Source of the DNA: Cavenderia fasciculata
Lineage: Eukaryota > Evosea > Eumycetozoa > Acytosteliales > Cavenderiaceae
DNA: 64,000 nucleotides
Assembly: GCF_000203815.1 (NCBI RefSeq)
Contig: NW_004457718.1
Span: 434,001-498,000 of the forward strand
Reading direction: 5' to 3'
The notes under the pieces are model-generated. The model saw nothing but the letters and a program-made list of their open reading frames with translations, searched no databases and was not told the origin of the DNA. Below are positions 47,679-60,477 of this stretch, piece after piece. The position numbers were made by a program, and so were the translations under genes. Within the stretch, counting starts at the first letter, position 1. The number at the start of each line of letters is the position of its first letter.

Positions 47679-47820
47679 AACTCTGTGTAAATTTGGTCAA
47701 GCTTGCTGCAATGATACCCGAAAATAGAGACCGTGTTTCCCATCCCTCAGTGGACAGAGAGTTCTTCAAGTAGTGAAGCAGCCAATCAAAGACAAAATCG
47801 GAAGCAGAGACCAAAGCACG

Positions 47821-49181
47821 AAGTGTAAACTATTGGGTAATAATATAATATAATAAATAATTGTGAAATAGAATCGATTTGGTTCACGGCTGTCTCTGAT
47901 TTCATTCGATGTGAGCCTGTGAACTTGTGAGTGAGTGATGATATCATCACATTATAGATAGACCCATATTATATAATTAGACAGGGGACATGTTATAATT
48001 ATAACGGTTACTTTGAGACTCACCACACCAACTTGGGTTTTCGAGAATGATCCCTCCCCCTGTTTTGCACCACATTATATTGACTCTCGGCTCCATCCAA
48101 TCACCCAATTTTTTGAATTTTTTTCTTTTAATTTAAATGAGCTGTGTACTCTCTATATTTTGAACGAACCCCTCCTTGCACCAACCTAACGTCTTTAATT
48201 TACACATCGCAGCTCCAACATTGTCGATATCTCTTTTTATATAATATAATAATAATATTTATTTATTTATAATTTAATGTAAGTTTCTCTCTTCTCTTCT
48301 CATCCATCATAATTATCTTTATCTATCTGATCACCCCCAAAGTGATCACATACACGCAATGCATGCATTGTTGTTGTTGTGTTTGGTTTGGTTGTAGATT
48401 GTGTGTGGGTGGTGTTGGTGGTGGTGGTGGTGTGATTTATTTGTTTCTTTAGATGCATATACACACAATCAATGATATATAGGCTGCATTCCGTTCGTTG
48501 TTCATTCTATCATCTCTCTCTCTCCCTACCCTACCCTCACACTATACACCATCTAAATGTTTACCTTCACAACCAACAACAACAACAACAACAATGAACA
48601 CCTATGATTCACAACACTCTCTCATATGTTGTTGAATTTTGAAATATAAGAGAGAGAGAGAGAGAGTAGGGGGGGAGTAGAGGAGAGTAGAGACTATCAA
48701 CTGGGTGCTTGCAACAACAACAAATGTTTTTTACAGCAAGCAGACCCCACCCCCTCTACTCTATAAAACAAACAAATCAATGAGAGCAAAGAAGGATGAA
48801 AAGTATTTTTTAATTTTTTTTTAATTAAAAAAAGACCACTCTGCTATGCTCTGTCTCTCTCATCTTTTTGGGGTAGTTATAGTAGTAGTAGTAATCTAAC
48901 CTATTCATTCTCAATCATATTCATTCACTTACCCCTTCCTCACATCACACATTTCATTTCATTCTCTCATTCACTGTTCCTACTTGTTGTTGCTTCTATT
49001 ACTTATATTAATTATTTAATTATTACATACAATATATAATATAGATTCAATAGTTCAACTATACCTATATCTTTTTTCATCTCGATTCTTCTACGCAAAT
49101 TCAACTTCTTACAAGTAAAAACATACATACATACATACATACTACATATACATACAGATAACAGATAGATAGATAACAAAA
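47821..49181. other. 1.4-kb intergenic region, no gene seen
   Basis: AT-rich and CT-rich spacer with GGT and GTT repeats (48400-48435), ACA repeats (48574-48594), an AGAG run (48650-48666) and CATA repeats (49121-49140). It probably contains the tetraspanin promoter and 5' leader. No tRNA-, rRNA- or protein-like sequence was recognised. Confidence 0.6.
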
Positions 49182-50001
49182 ATGGTCGATACATCTGATC
49201 TCCTCCCAAAAACCCCAAGATACTTAAAAGTCCCATTAATTATACTCAATGCAGTCCTTTGGGTATGTATACATCATATACGATGACAACAACAACAACA
49301 ACAACAATCGATTATAAGTAGTAGTCAGTAGTAGTCAGTCTAACAATCATTACTTAATATGATCATATTATTTATAGGTATTGGGTATTATTTTAATTTC
49401 ACTTGGTGGATATGCTAGTTCTAAATTATCAAATCTCAAGGAACTTATTAATATTTCGTTGCCAGTTGGTATTATTGTGATTGGTGTCTTTTTCGTGATT
49501 CTCACAATTGTAGGTTGCGTTGTCGCCTACAAGGAGAAACTCGTTGGTTTGGTCGTCTACACTGTATTCATGTTGATTCTTTTGGTCTGTTTGATTGGTG
49601 TCGGTGGTGGTGCTTTTACCTACCGTAACGACGCCGAGACTCCACTCCTCAAGGCTTGGAACCTTGCCACCCACTCTGAAAAGGGTCTCATGGAAGACTA
49701 TTTCGTGTGTTGTGGTTGGTCTGCCGAGGTCATTACCACCAGCAAGAATGTCAGTGGTATCTATGACCCATGTCTCACCTATGCCCCCGAAAACGACCCA
49801 ACTCCAACAGTCCGTAACTCCACATACGGTCCAGATTATGCCTGGTGCGGTGAGACTATTGTCGACTTTGTCCAAAAGAACCTCTACATTGCCGGTGCTG
49901 CTGGTCTCTCGATCGGTATCATTGAATTCATTGCCATGCTCTTTGCCCTCTTCTTGATTGTCCGTATTTGCAACAGTCCAAGATCAAAGTCATACGATTA
50001 A
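49182..50001 (+). CDS. Tetraspanin
   Basis: Two exons, 49182-49262 and 49378-50001, give 234 residues. Four hydrophobic segments are arranged as in tetraspanins: TM1 (LKVPLIILNAVLWVLGIILI), TM2 (LPVGIIVIGVFFVILTIVG), TM3 (LVVYTVFMLILLVCLIGVG) and TM4 (near residues 196-224, GLSIGIIEFIAMLFALFLI). The large extracellular loop contains the hallmark Cys-Cys-Gly (DYFVCCGWS, about residues 138-140), with further cysteines (DPCLTY and WCGE). N-glycosylation sites NVS and NST are present. Tetraspanins organise membrane microdomains; D. discoideum has a small family. A polar-to-Gly pattern (GGYASSKLSN) follows TM1 as usual. Confidence 0.93.
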
Positions 50002-50512
50002 TTCGTCCGCTGACACACAAAAGTCCCCATCCCAAAAAACAAGCAATCAATCTAAACAATCAAAAAGAGTAAAGTAGTAAAACAAAATAACCAAATCAAA
50101 ATAATACGTATAACAAATAACAAATAACAAATAACAAACTACTATGTTTTACAAACAATACAATTTTAATTGTCGATTTTCAAAATAATAATAATACAAT
50201 TATAAATAATAATAATAAATAAAAATGTTTTAAATAAAAATAATATAATATATAATTATAAATCAACTACATAGTTTGCAAAGTAGAGTAGTTATCCATG
50301 CCATAAAGTAGTTTAATTTGTTTATACTTACTATTCTATTGATTTTCCCAATGTCGTGTTTGGGATAAGGAAATAATAAAAAATCAGATGTTTGATGATC
50401 ATTCATTTCATTCATTTCATTTCAGTCATAGACTAGGTATATAGTTGTAATATATATATATTTGTTTAGTTTAATTGTAGAGTATAATAAATAATAATAA
50501 TAAATAATAATA
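50002..50512. other. AT-rich spacer
   Basis: 3' flank of the tetraspanin gene and 5' flank of the TRIP4-like gene, with AAATAAC and AAT repeats and a TA run. Nothing else is recognised. Confidence 0.5.
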
Positions 50513-52902
50513 ATGTCGGGAGGAGAACAAAAGTTAACATGGGAATTACTAGAGAAATGGACAGGAGATAAACTACAAAAGATGGTTGGGTGTCAACCCG
50601 ATGATATAGTACAACATGTATTCTCATTGGAGAGTGTTAGAGACATTGAAAACTATCTATCTGATCTACTCGGTAACACAAGACAATCAAAACAATTTGT
50701 TGAAACATTCTTAAAGAAAATGAATTCTCTACCCAAGAGAACAAAGGTAAAAAGAGATATGATAGATAATAGTATAGAGTATATGAATATATGATATTAA
50801 CAAATCAATTCTATTGTTCTATATAGAAAAAACAATCACTTGCACATACAATACAAGTTAAACAAGGACAACAAGGACAAGGACAAGGACAAAAGGGAAA
50901 CAAACAAAAAGTAAAGATATCATCATTTTCAGAGATACAAATTGATGGTACTATAGGAGATACATGTGAATGTCAAGCTACCAAACACAAGTTGATTGGA
51001 AACTGTTTGAATTGTGGAAAGGTGATTTGCGAGCATGAGGGTAACGGACCATGCAAATTTTGTGGAACTGCTCTCAACTCCAAGATTGATCATTCCAAAC
51101 CGATTGTCATGTCTGACAAGGAGACAGCTGCCATTCAATACAAGGATCGTATCTTGGGCTACCAAAAACATGGTGTTCAACGTACCATTGTCTATGACGA
51201 CCAAGAAGATTATTTCTCCAATGCCAACAACAAGTGGATATCGGCCGACGAACGAAAAACCATTCAACTCCAAGAGCAAGAATACAATGACAAGATGGAA
51301 AAGGAAAAGAAAACAATTAGAATTCAATTGGATTTTGTCAATGGTCGTATTCTACCTGCCACAACTCCCATCGCTCCACCAAAGATTGAAAAGTTAAATT
51401 TAACAAATCAATCAAATATAGAGAAAAATAATAATAGTAATCAAAACTCGGTTGAATCTTTGAAATTAAAAGATGGTGATCAAGTAGTAAAGAATATGCA
51501 TTATGTAACTGAACATCGTAGACATATTCCAAAATCAAAACAACAACAACAACCAAAAGGAGGAGTACAATCTAAACAAAGTTCAGTCGTACAACAATAC
51601 TATGGTATAGAAGACGATGGATTCATCTTGAATAATAATCAAGAAAATGAAAATCAATTTAAATTTAAAGGTATTATTGAAGGTTTATGGTTTAATAATT
51701 TTCATCAACAACAACAACAACAAAATAATCAAAATAACCAACCTAATCAACTGAATCAAATTAATTGTAAATTACCAAATTCAAATATTTATAATAATTA
51801 TTTAAAGACATTGGGAGAAAAGAATAATAATTATTTTATTATTGGACCTGATCAGTATCATCAGGATACTGTCTTTTCATTGACATCGACCGTTCCAAAG
51901 AGTACGTTGGAGTTTGTAAAGTCGTTGGTTGACCAATCCACCAAATTCAAAGTAATGATCAATGTTGCACTGCAGATACCAATGGATTTTGTATTTTCAG
52001 CTAGCGATTCAGTTTCAACACTGAAAAAGAGAATAGAGAGTTATTGTAGTGTTGGAGTCAGTCAGTTTACATTGGTTCTACCGTATGGTTTCAATGACAC
52101 TTTTACAACCATTCCTACATCTGTTCAATGTGCAGACTACAATACTGCCAAGACCTATGCTTCATGCCAGGTGACAACGATCAATCAAGTGTTGCAAGAG
52201 CTTAGTGGCAAGGTCAAAGACATGTTGGTGTGTCCTAGTTACTTCCAAGTTGATTTGGCCAAAGCTCCAACACGACAACACATTGAGTATTGGAGAGAGC
52301 TGATTAGAGGTCTAGACACTAGATGCACATTGGCCATCTCAACACCAAGTGGTCGTTGTGACAATTACATCCTCTCCAAACTCTCCAATCTGTTTGATAA
52401 ACGTCAAATTGTGATTATCGAAAAGTTCCCCTACCGTTCACGTGTCGACAAGAATACTGTCTTGCTCGATGCCTACCAACCACTCTTTTCAGACAATGAT
52501 CGTCGGTTGGCAGGTGTCTTGGCCACACCGTACAACCATAGTTTCCTCCTAGACCGTTTGGATCTTTTAATCCCTTTGACCACCTTTTCACAGTACCTTC
52601 ATTCGCCACACAGCTATCAAGACGAGTTGACCATGAGAGCCAATCTCGCCGAGATGATGATGAATGACTCTTTGGCCGAAGATTTTGCAGACGTTATCAT
52701 TTCACTCTCCAATGGTGTCCTCGATACTATGCTACTCGATATTAGCACATCGATCGATGACCGTGGTCGTGTATTCATCTCCAATCTAGTTCAAAAGGCT
52801 CAAAATGTCCTCACATTCTTTTCATCCAGTAGTCTAGAATTATCAAAATCCATTCAAAATATTATTAATATTTTATTACGTATTTTAAATAAAAATAAAT
52901 AA
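50513..52902 (+). CDS. TRIP4/ASC-1-type zinc-finger protein fused to a GH84-like domain
   Basis: Two exons, 50513-50746 and 50827-52902, give 769 residues. The N-terminus (DDIVQHVFSLESVRDIENYL) and the C2HC5 zinc finger at about residues 126-160 (CECQATKHKLIGNCLNCG, then CEHEGNGPCKFCGTAL) match TRIP4/ASC-1, subunit of the ASCC complex for ribosome rescue and alkylation repair. YDDQEDYFSNANNKW is also a TRIP4 signature. Instead of the usual C-terminal ASCH domain, residues about 357-700 resemble the GH84 (O-GlcNAcase/hyaluronidase-like) barrel: FKGIIEGLWFNNF corresponds to the GVVEGFYG strand, FVFSASDSVSTLKKRIESY with VGVSQFTLVLPYGF to the strand that normally ends in the catalytic Asp pair, then VLATPYNHSFLLDRL to the NPM motif and YLHSPHSYQDE to its end. 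The Asp pair is not seen, so this part is probably not an active hydrolase. The TRIP4 call is firm; the GH84 call is my inference from motif order. Confidence 0.82.
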
Positions 52903-53408
52903 TCAAAGTAATATAATATAATAAATATAATATAATATGTAATGTGCAATAGGTGACAGAAACCCCATAAAGAGTTGAAGGAATTGGTTTGTTATTCAAA
53001 CATTTGGATCCAATTGCTTAAAAGTTAGAACCAAATATATATAGGTATATTATAGTATTTCCAATTTAATATATATACCTTTCTTCCCCTGTGTCAGTAA
53101 AAAACATAATTATCTTATGTAGTACAGAGTCGTGCGAGTACAATAGATATTATTATTATCTGGATAGATATCTATTATTTGGACAAAATAATGAACCTGG
53201 TGATTGGCTGTGAACGAACGTCACGTGGTCGTTTAATGGGGGGATGGATATTATACAACAATAGCAAGATAGATTGATTAATCGGCCAATTGTTAGAATA
53301 GAATCTATCAAAGAATATCTCTCGGGATTGATCATGAATGGTTGTCATGGTGTGTGGATAGAATGTTCTTTCACTATTGCACCACCACAAAGAGATAGAT
53401 AAATAACC
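52903..53408. other. AT-rich spacer
   Basis: Contains AATATAAT repetition and mixed sequence. A minus-strand frame at 53175-53390 has no family resemblance. The probable promoter of the next gene lies here. Confidence 0.5.
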
Positions 53409-56400
53409 ATGTATTCTAGGTATAATGTATGGTTATACATTACCACATTGATATTATTATTAGTATCATCATATCCTAACTATGTTCAGTCACAACTTGA
53501 CCAAGCTGAATGTATGTATTATAAGCAAACAACCCCTTCATAGACTTTTTGAAAATCATTTTATAAAAATAACCTAACACCATCATACTTCTTCATCTTC
53601 ATCTTAATCTTTACTTTATCAATAACTCTATAGTGGATTCTGCAATATGGGTAATCAAGCAGTATGTATATCTCTTACTCGATAACAGCACTAAAGCAAT
53701 AGTGATTTATTAATTAAATACTTTCAATATATAGGTATAAACTTGATGTTCCTTTAGATCAAAATCTATGTGATGGTGTTACCTTTTATTGTATTGGTAA
53801 CCATGTCTTTGAGATGTATGTGATGTATACTATAGATATCTATCTAACCCATATACTTATACTTACTTACCTTTTATGTTATTAGTAATATAAAGTATCC
53901 AGCCTTTTCAATTGATCACGGACCTCCCGACACTACAGTATTGACCTTCCCAGAGTTGTATTCCTTCTCTGTTGAAAGATCAGCTGATCCCTCTCAAGTG
54001 GCACTTCCAGAGCACGATATTATTGTTGATCTTATAACTTGTTGTCCTAAACTTGGTATTGTCAAGTATGATAAGATAAAGATAAAGAAAAGAAAGAAAA
54101 GAATGACACAAGACGAACAAGTGAAAGAAATCTAATCTATGTTTGTTATTTATTTATAGTTTTACAGATGATCCAACTGTTCAATCTTTAGGTGCTAGTT
54201 TTTCATTGTTACCAGAGACTTTGTTGTATGCCAGTTTTATAATGTCGGGTGCTCAAACCATTACTTTACAAAGTCATGCAAATATGACACAATTGACGAT
54301 ATTTGGATCAGAGTCACTCACTGACTTTATCATTCCATCGACTGTTTCAATGCCAGAAATGACAATATTGAATTTTGGAGTTCGACCAACTAGTCCTGGA
54401 AGTATGCCTCTATTACAAACTGTTGGTAATCTAACAGTACCTTCATTCCCAAAATTATATTCACTGTATGTTGTTGTTGTTGTTGTTGTTAGACACATTT
54501 AAATTATAAGATCGATATCGTGATTAACATGATTTTTTTCTATTTCTATTTATTAGTAAATTGAATTTCCCTCCACAAACATCACCTCTTCAGCTCTATT
54601 TTGATGTACCTGTTATGGGATTATTAGAATTTACAGCACCTACCTTTGCAACTGTGAATTTCATCAATTCCATCTTTTCTTTAATTATTTTGTATGTACA
54701 TATTAACGATTATATATTGATCCATGATCACATCTAACACCTGTACATAATTAATTTACAAACATTTGTATTTACAGGAAATACATTGGAGGTGGAATAA
54801 CCTTTATTCCTTCACTTGGTGAAATCAACACACTTTTGTCAATGTATGTAATAATAATTATTATGATTATGTTTTATTATTATTTGTGTTAAAACAAGAA
54901 AACTAATTGTTACTTTAGAACTGCAACAGATTATAATCCTATTGTCCAAGATACATATCCATTTGTAAAGTTCCCATCAATTCTCGTATTGGCAGAGTTT
55001 TCAACTGGAACTTTAAATACTGTTCCAAATGTTACAGTACCTCCAAGTCTTGTTAAATTGTATGTTTTATTATTTTGAAAAATATATATTAATTTTATTA
55101 ACAAAACATACATTACTTTTTAGGGATTTAAATTCAAATCAAATTCAAGGAGATATGGATTTTGATAATATTTTAAAAAATACAACTGGTGCTTTGGAAT
55201 TAATACTTAGTAATAATACTCAATTATCAGGACCACTAGACCACGAAGTTGCATTGTGTCGTTTAAAAAGGTTATATTTGGATTTAACAGCTGTGACAAC
55301 TGTACCTGCTTGCTTTTGGTGTTATTTTGATCAAAACGTGTTGACTATACCGGCAGCTGTATCACAACCATCAGGCTTTTCATGTGTGTTGTCGGTTGAC
55401 AATACAACAATCTACACGGTATTCCAAAGGGGTATTGTGACAGGGTCGTCTTTGGGATGGGGGTCAAATGTAGGTGGAATCACAGTTACACCAATCATTC
55501 CAAATGAAAAGATGGAAGTATACATTCCAACCGTCCCATCATCAGGTGCACCACAACCATACACTGTACAATTTAGTGATACTCAATCAACCTACACTAT
55601 TCAATTCAATGTTGTAGAGGTTGGATTCATTCCAGCCACTACTTCACTTTCACAGTACCCCAATCAAACTGCTCTTCTTGCAGTCACATTTTCATCGGTC
55701 AATAGTTATTTCGCGCACTATGCACAACTCAATGGAACCTCATCAACAAACTCTAATCCTATTGCCAATGGATACTCATTTCAAATTCCAATTTCGCAAC
55801 CCAGTCTTTATACACCAATGGTTTATAATGATCATTATAGTGTATACCTATCATCTATTAATTTAGTTCATTGTAAGCTTATAAATAATCTAATAATAAT
55901 AATATCAATATATAGCTGTATTAATTATTAATTTCTATTTAGATTATCCAAAAGTTAGTCAATTAACTGTTGGACAAGGTGGAGTTGCAGGATCAACCAT
56001 TAATATTATTGGAAACTTTGGACCATTCCAAGATAGTATCAATATCGTTGTGTTTAATAATGGGACACAGAGTCAATCCAACTATTCACCATGTACACCC
56101 ACATTGTTTGCAAGTGGTACTATCAAATGTGTACTTGATCAATCTATTGCACCAGGTCTTGTCACATTCAACATTACAGTTGATGGATACTTGGTACAAC
56201 ACCAAGTTACATTGGAATCATTACAACAAGAATGTGAAATTGAAACAAATCATTGTCATGGTAATGGTCAATGTTCAATATTTGGTGATTGTATTTGTAA
56301 TATTAATCAAGGAAGTTATTATAATGATTGTTTATATCGTATGTTTAAATATAAATAATATATAATATAATATAATATAATATAAATAATATAATCAATC

Positions 56401-57951
56401 TTTATTATTTACATTTTAGCATATCCATTTATTACAAGTGGAGTTGTAAATGATGCTGATGGTGAACAAAAATCAATTAGTTTGTATGGTGATTTTGGAC
56501 CATTGGAAGAATACACAAATGCAACGGTCACTTTTAATAATACAATTAGTTGTATTGTGGCTATTGGTTCATCTGGTCATTATAACCTCGACTGTTTATT
56601 AGATGAATCACCAACTTCATTTGGATATGTCTCTGTTCAATTAAACCTAGATGGTCTATTGTATAAAAGTGATAGAGTATTCCAATTTATTGATCCTTCA
56701 TCCCCAGGTGGTTCAACTTCAACTGCTACCACCTCAGGTTCATCATCCTCTTCTACTGCCACCCCAACATCTTCACCAACATCTTCTTCTTCAACCGGTG
56801 TAACAACCAACACTGCCACCACAACTACCACAGGTTCATCTTCCCCAACATCTTCTTCTTCAACCTCTGGAGGAGGTGGAGGTGGTGGAACTCCAAAAGA
56901 GCTATGTCAAAAAAGAACACAAAATTGTTATGGACATGGTGAATGTGATGATAATGGAGTATGTCAATGTGAAGAGAAATATAATCCTGTTGATCATTGT
57001 GCAACTAAGTGTATGTAGTTATTTAATTTATTTGGATTTTTTGATTATTAACTTTGTAATTTATTTATTTTAGTTGTTGATAATTCAACATTTACACCAA
57101 ATACAACATCACCATCATCAAAGATTGAAGTTGATGGAGTTGAATTTGAATTTGAAATTATTGCTATTCAAGAAATTGGAATTGATAATGATGAGATTGT
57201 CAAGGAGTTGTTTACAGTTGATTGGTTGTCAAATATTAGCAAACCAAATAGTACAATGATAAATGCAGCGTATGAGTTGGTTATTTCCAATACTAGTCGT
57301 CTTGCAGATACCAAAGTAAATGTTAATATTACATTCTCTACGTTACCAAGAACTGTAGTGTTTGGTGATCAACAACTCATAACCAATCCAAATTCTATCA
57401 AGATGTCAGTATCCATCACAGATTGGAGATTTTCAACTAATATCGGTACACTTAGATTGGTACTTAAAACAACAATCAATAATCAACAATCGATGAAATA
57501 TGATTGTAAAGAGACTAATGTGGATTCATTTGACTATGATGATATTGGTGATGTCCAGTATCTAAGAGTTATCAAAGACGGTGTTCAATTCAATGGTAGA
57601 TTCATTGATTTTGCATTGGCAAATGGTAGATCAACTTATTCAAAAACATTTGTTATCAATCAAACTGAAATCATTGATAGTGGTGATCAATCAGTAGCAA
57701 TGATTGGTATAACTCTACCACAATGTCAAGAGTGTATTCTCGATCCTGATTTCACACCATTATTGGTTGTCAATGACAAAAATGACGATTGTGATGGTTC
57801 GAGTAACACTTGGAAGATTATCGTTGGAGTTGTTATTGGTGGTATTGCATTAATCGCCATCATCATAGGTGCAGTAATGTACACTAGAAAGAGAATGGAA
57901 TTCAAAAAACATAACAAGATTATGCAAGCCAAATTAAGAGCACTTGGTTAA
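53409..57951 (+). CDS. Type I membrane protein with LRR-like, IPT/TIG and EGF-like domains (ComC-like family)
   Basis: Twelve exons join in frame: 53409-53511, 53634-53661, 53735-53815, 53886-54065, 54160-54465, 54557-54691, 54778-54843, 54919-55059, 55124-55872, 55943-56338, 56420-57010 and 57074-57951; about 1217 residues. A signal peptide (VWLYITTLILLLVSSYP) is followed by irregular leucine-rich-like units (residues about 40-430), Ig/IPT-like segments (VSQLTVGQGGVAGSTINIIG; SISLYGDFGPLEEYTN), EGF-like modules at about 693-726 and 889-918 (CHGNGQCSIFGDCIC; CYGHGECDDNGVCQC), a Ser/Thr-rich stalk, one membrane helix (about 1173-1196) and a short basic tail. This is the layout of the dictyostelid ComC/LagD-like surface proteins. 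A role in cell-cell recognition or adhesion is inferred from family. Eight introns are phase 2, splitting codons at LRR-like boundaries. Confidence 0.88.
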
Positions 57952-58635
57952 ACCCAAAACAAAAACAAAAACAAACCCAAACAAACAAACAAATATAATT
58001 ATTACAAACACAATATTGTGTTGTATTATTTTTCATCATTAATAATAAAATACAAACATACAAACAAAAGAGTTACTAGTATATTCTTTTCTTAAAAGAT
58101 CTTTGTGAAGTTGAAATTTCCAAATATTCCAGCTCAACTCGGGGTCTTGAGAATATTTGCATTGATTGCTATTAGAGAATTAGGTTTAATTTCCACAAAT
58201 GATGTTGATGATGTAATCACTGTCCTTTTATCAATTGCCAAAGATACATTTGTATTGTTTACTTGTAGAGGTGGTGATGTTGGTCGTCAACCAAAGTTAC
58301 AACAATTGAAATCAATGCATATTAACAAATCTAAAAAATACATTCATTTTGTTTGTGTATGTATATGTAGTAATAATACATATGTAGTAATATAATAATA
58401 ATAATTCTGCTGGAAATGTTAATTAACATATTTTTTTTATTAATTTAGAATGAAAAATTTAGAGTATTTGCAAATTTAACAAATAGTTTTAGTTGAAGCA
58501 GTTGCTGCAAGAAGAGGAAAAGAAGAGGAAGATGTATTACAATTCTTACGATACCCATTTAACCAATTTTTTATATTTGTTTTTTTTTTTACCGTTTATT
58601 ATTTTAATATTATATTATTATTATGTGATTTGTTA

Positions 58636-58666
<31 letters not shown>

Positions 58667-58711
58667 GCCTGTCTATCTATAATATTATATTATACTATTA
58701 TTATTAGTTGG
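57952..58711. other. Spacer with an unassigned coding-like fragment
   Basis: About 58100-58320 on the plus strand reads FVKLKFPNIPAQLGVLRIFA, then GLISTNDVDDVITVLLSIAK and DTFVLFTCRGGDVGRQPK, with conserved-looking composition but no start. After an intron-like gap NEKFRVFANLTNSF occurs at about 58450, then a stop. It looks like the inner part of a lost gene, family unknown. The remainder is AT microsatellite (58610-58700). Confidence 0.45.
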
Positions 58712-58861
58712 TTATTTTGAATCGAAATAGGGATTTAAAGATTCCTTGCAAAATTCATAAACACCCCAAGTAATGGCAGCGCTCATACTGTGAAAGACTA
58801 TACGCGGACGAATGCCACACAGATAGCCCTTGGGACCTTCCTCCCGCCAGATGGAATGGAA
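58712..58861 (-). pseudogene. Orphan C-terminal fragment of a mitochondrial carrier (SLC25) gene
   Basis: The minus strand reads WREEGPKGYLCGIRPRIVF, then HSMSAAITWGVYEFCKESL and ends NPYFDSK plus stop at 58712. This is the last third-repeat segment of mitochondrial carriers: the WxxEGxxGxxxGxxPR motif followed by the final membrane helix. The codons are GC-richer than the flanks. No upstream carrier exons or acceptor site are visible in the adjoining sequence, so it appears to be a displaced gene tail. Confidence 0.7.
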
Positions 58862-59141
58862 GGATCAATGATGATGTTGTTGGTTGTTGAGTTGGTTAGG
58901 AAAAGATATAATTATATTTAATATTAAATAAATAGGCTTAGGCAGTATTTGATCGACACGACTAGTTGTAGGAGCTTATAATAATAATAGAGAGAGAGAG
59001 AAGAAGAAGTATCTCTAGATTTATTTGTGTTGTATAGTTTCCTTCTTTTTTTTAATTTCAAAGGGGGGGGGGGTCACTTACTTTTAAAATGTTCTCAGGT
59101 GCGAGGAACCTATGGGTACAAATACAATGGTTTCTTCTATT

Positions 59142-60437
59142 CTATGGTGTATGTAATTTTTTAAAAAAGGTTGCGGGGGGAATGTCTTGTATTATGTAAC
59201 CATAATCATCCTGCAACGATGCGACCGGTTGTTTGTCAACATATATACTTTGATACAACAAGTAAATATATTTCAGAGTTGTATTATTATGATTGGTACG
59301 TATCTCTTTTAAAGCTTGATAAACAAATGGGAAACACTCTTCGCGAACTAAATAATAAATGAATGAATTAGAGACCTGGAAATATATATTTCACACATCG
59401 ATCAGTACTTACAATGGATTTTAAAACTAATAAGTGATCTGTTTGTCTTGATGGCATCTAATAGTTTTCGACTCTGTGCAGGAGTTACCGCGATATGGCT
59501 AATTGTAAGGTGTTTGATTATGTTTTTGTTTAATAATTTGATGACCAATGATAATATTCTGGCACCACCAACACCTATTAGTCTGAGACACTCAAGATTG
59601 GGTAACCCGAGTATGAATCGATTTAATACTTCTTTATCGTATGTCATTCGATTGGATGCCGTTAGTTTGACTGTTTTAATATATGGTGATCCATTCAATA
59701 CATCACATGATGGTTGAATATCAACTGGGTGTTCTTTGAAATATATAGAGGTGGTGTAAGTTGATTGCGTTGGATAATGAATGGTAATAATATAATATAA
59801 TATATATTGTACATACCATAACCTCTAACATCGTATTTATCGATATGTGGAATCATTGATGGTAAACAAATGGGTGTATGAAGTTCTTGGTTGTTTTTAA
59901 CATTGGCTCCATAGACACAGAATCTTGTACTTGCTCTCTCGGCATAGATCATTCTTCCAAATGGAAATGATACAAAGCAATACTCTGTTATTATTGTATT
60001 CTCTTTTAGGTCTTGATAGATCAACCCCATAGTTGTACGCGCTTTGACAAAAGAAGAGAGGACAAGAGTGGTGAGCATGATAAATATTTATACTCGATAG
60101 ATAAGATGTTGACATACCTTGTTCAATTGTGTTATCATCGAAAAGAACATATATTGATAAGTAGGTAACCAACTTTGATTTTTGGATGACTGTTCTTACC
60201 CTATTCACCGCTGATTGTAGTTCCTGTTGACTTCCGACAAAGTTGATCATATCTAGGCATCTTCCCTCACCATTTGAATCCTTAACAAATGCACCCAATG
60301 ACTTTAGTTCTTCATCAGACCTTATTATCTTTTTGTCGTCGTTGTTGTTTGTTTCCATCTTTTGTCTCTTCACATTGATGTCATCATCATCATCAATCAC
60401 AATAATATTATTGTTATTATTATTATTGTTGTTATTA

Positions 60438-60477
<40 letters not shown>

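Larger units (their letters stand above)
47350..47820. pseudogene. Small scraps of unidentified coding sequence with an inverted repeat
   Basis: The plus strand 47375-47490 reads VKLDEVVSAAMDKREKEIQI, then a Lys/Glu-rich coiled coil, and stops; LDAALDYYLQHVLMPEINKK follows in another frame. The minus strand opposite (47590-47814) carries frames such as FVFDWLLHYLKNSLSTEG. Both strands share the segment INKKIKNG through a 23-bp inverted repeat (47566-47588 and 47656-47678). It is probably a rearranged pair of fragments from one lost gene. Confidence 0.4.
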
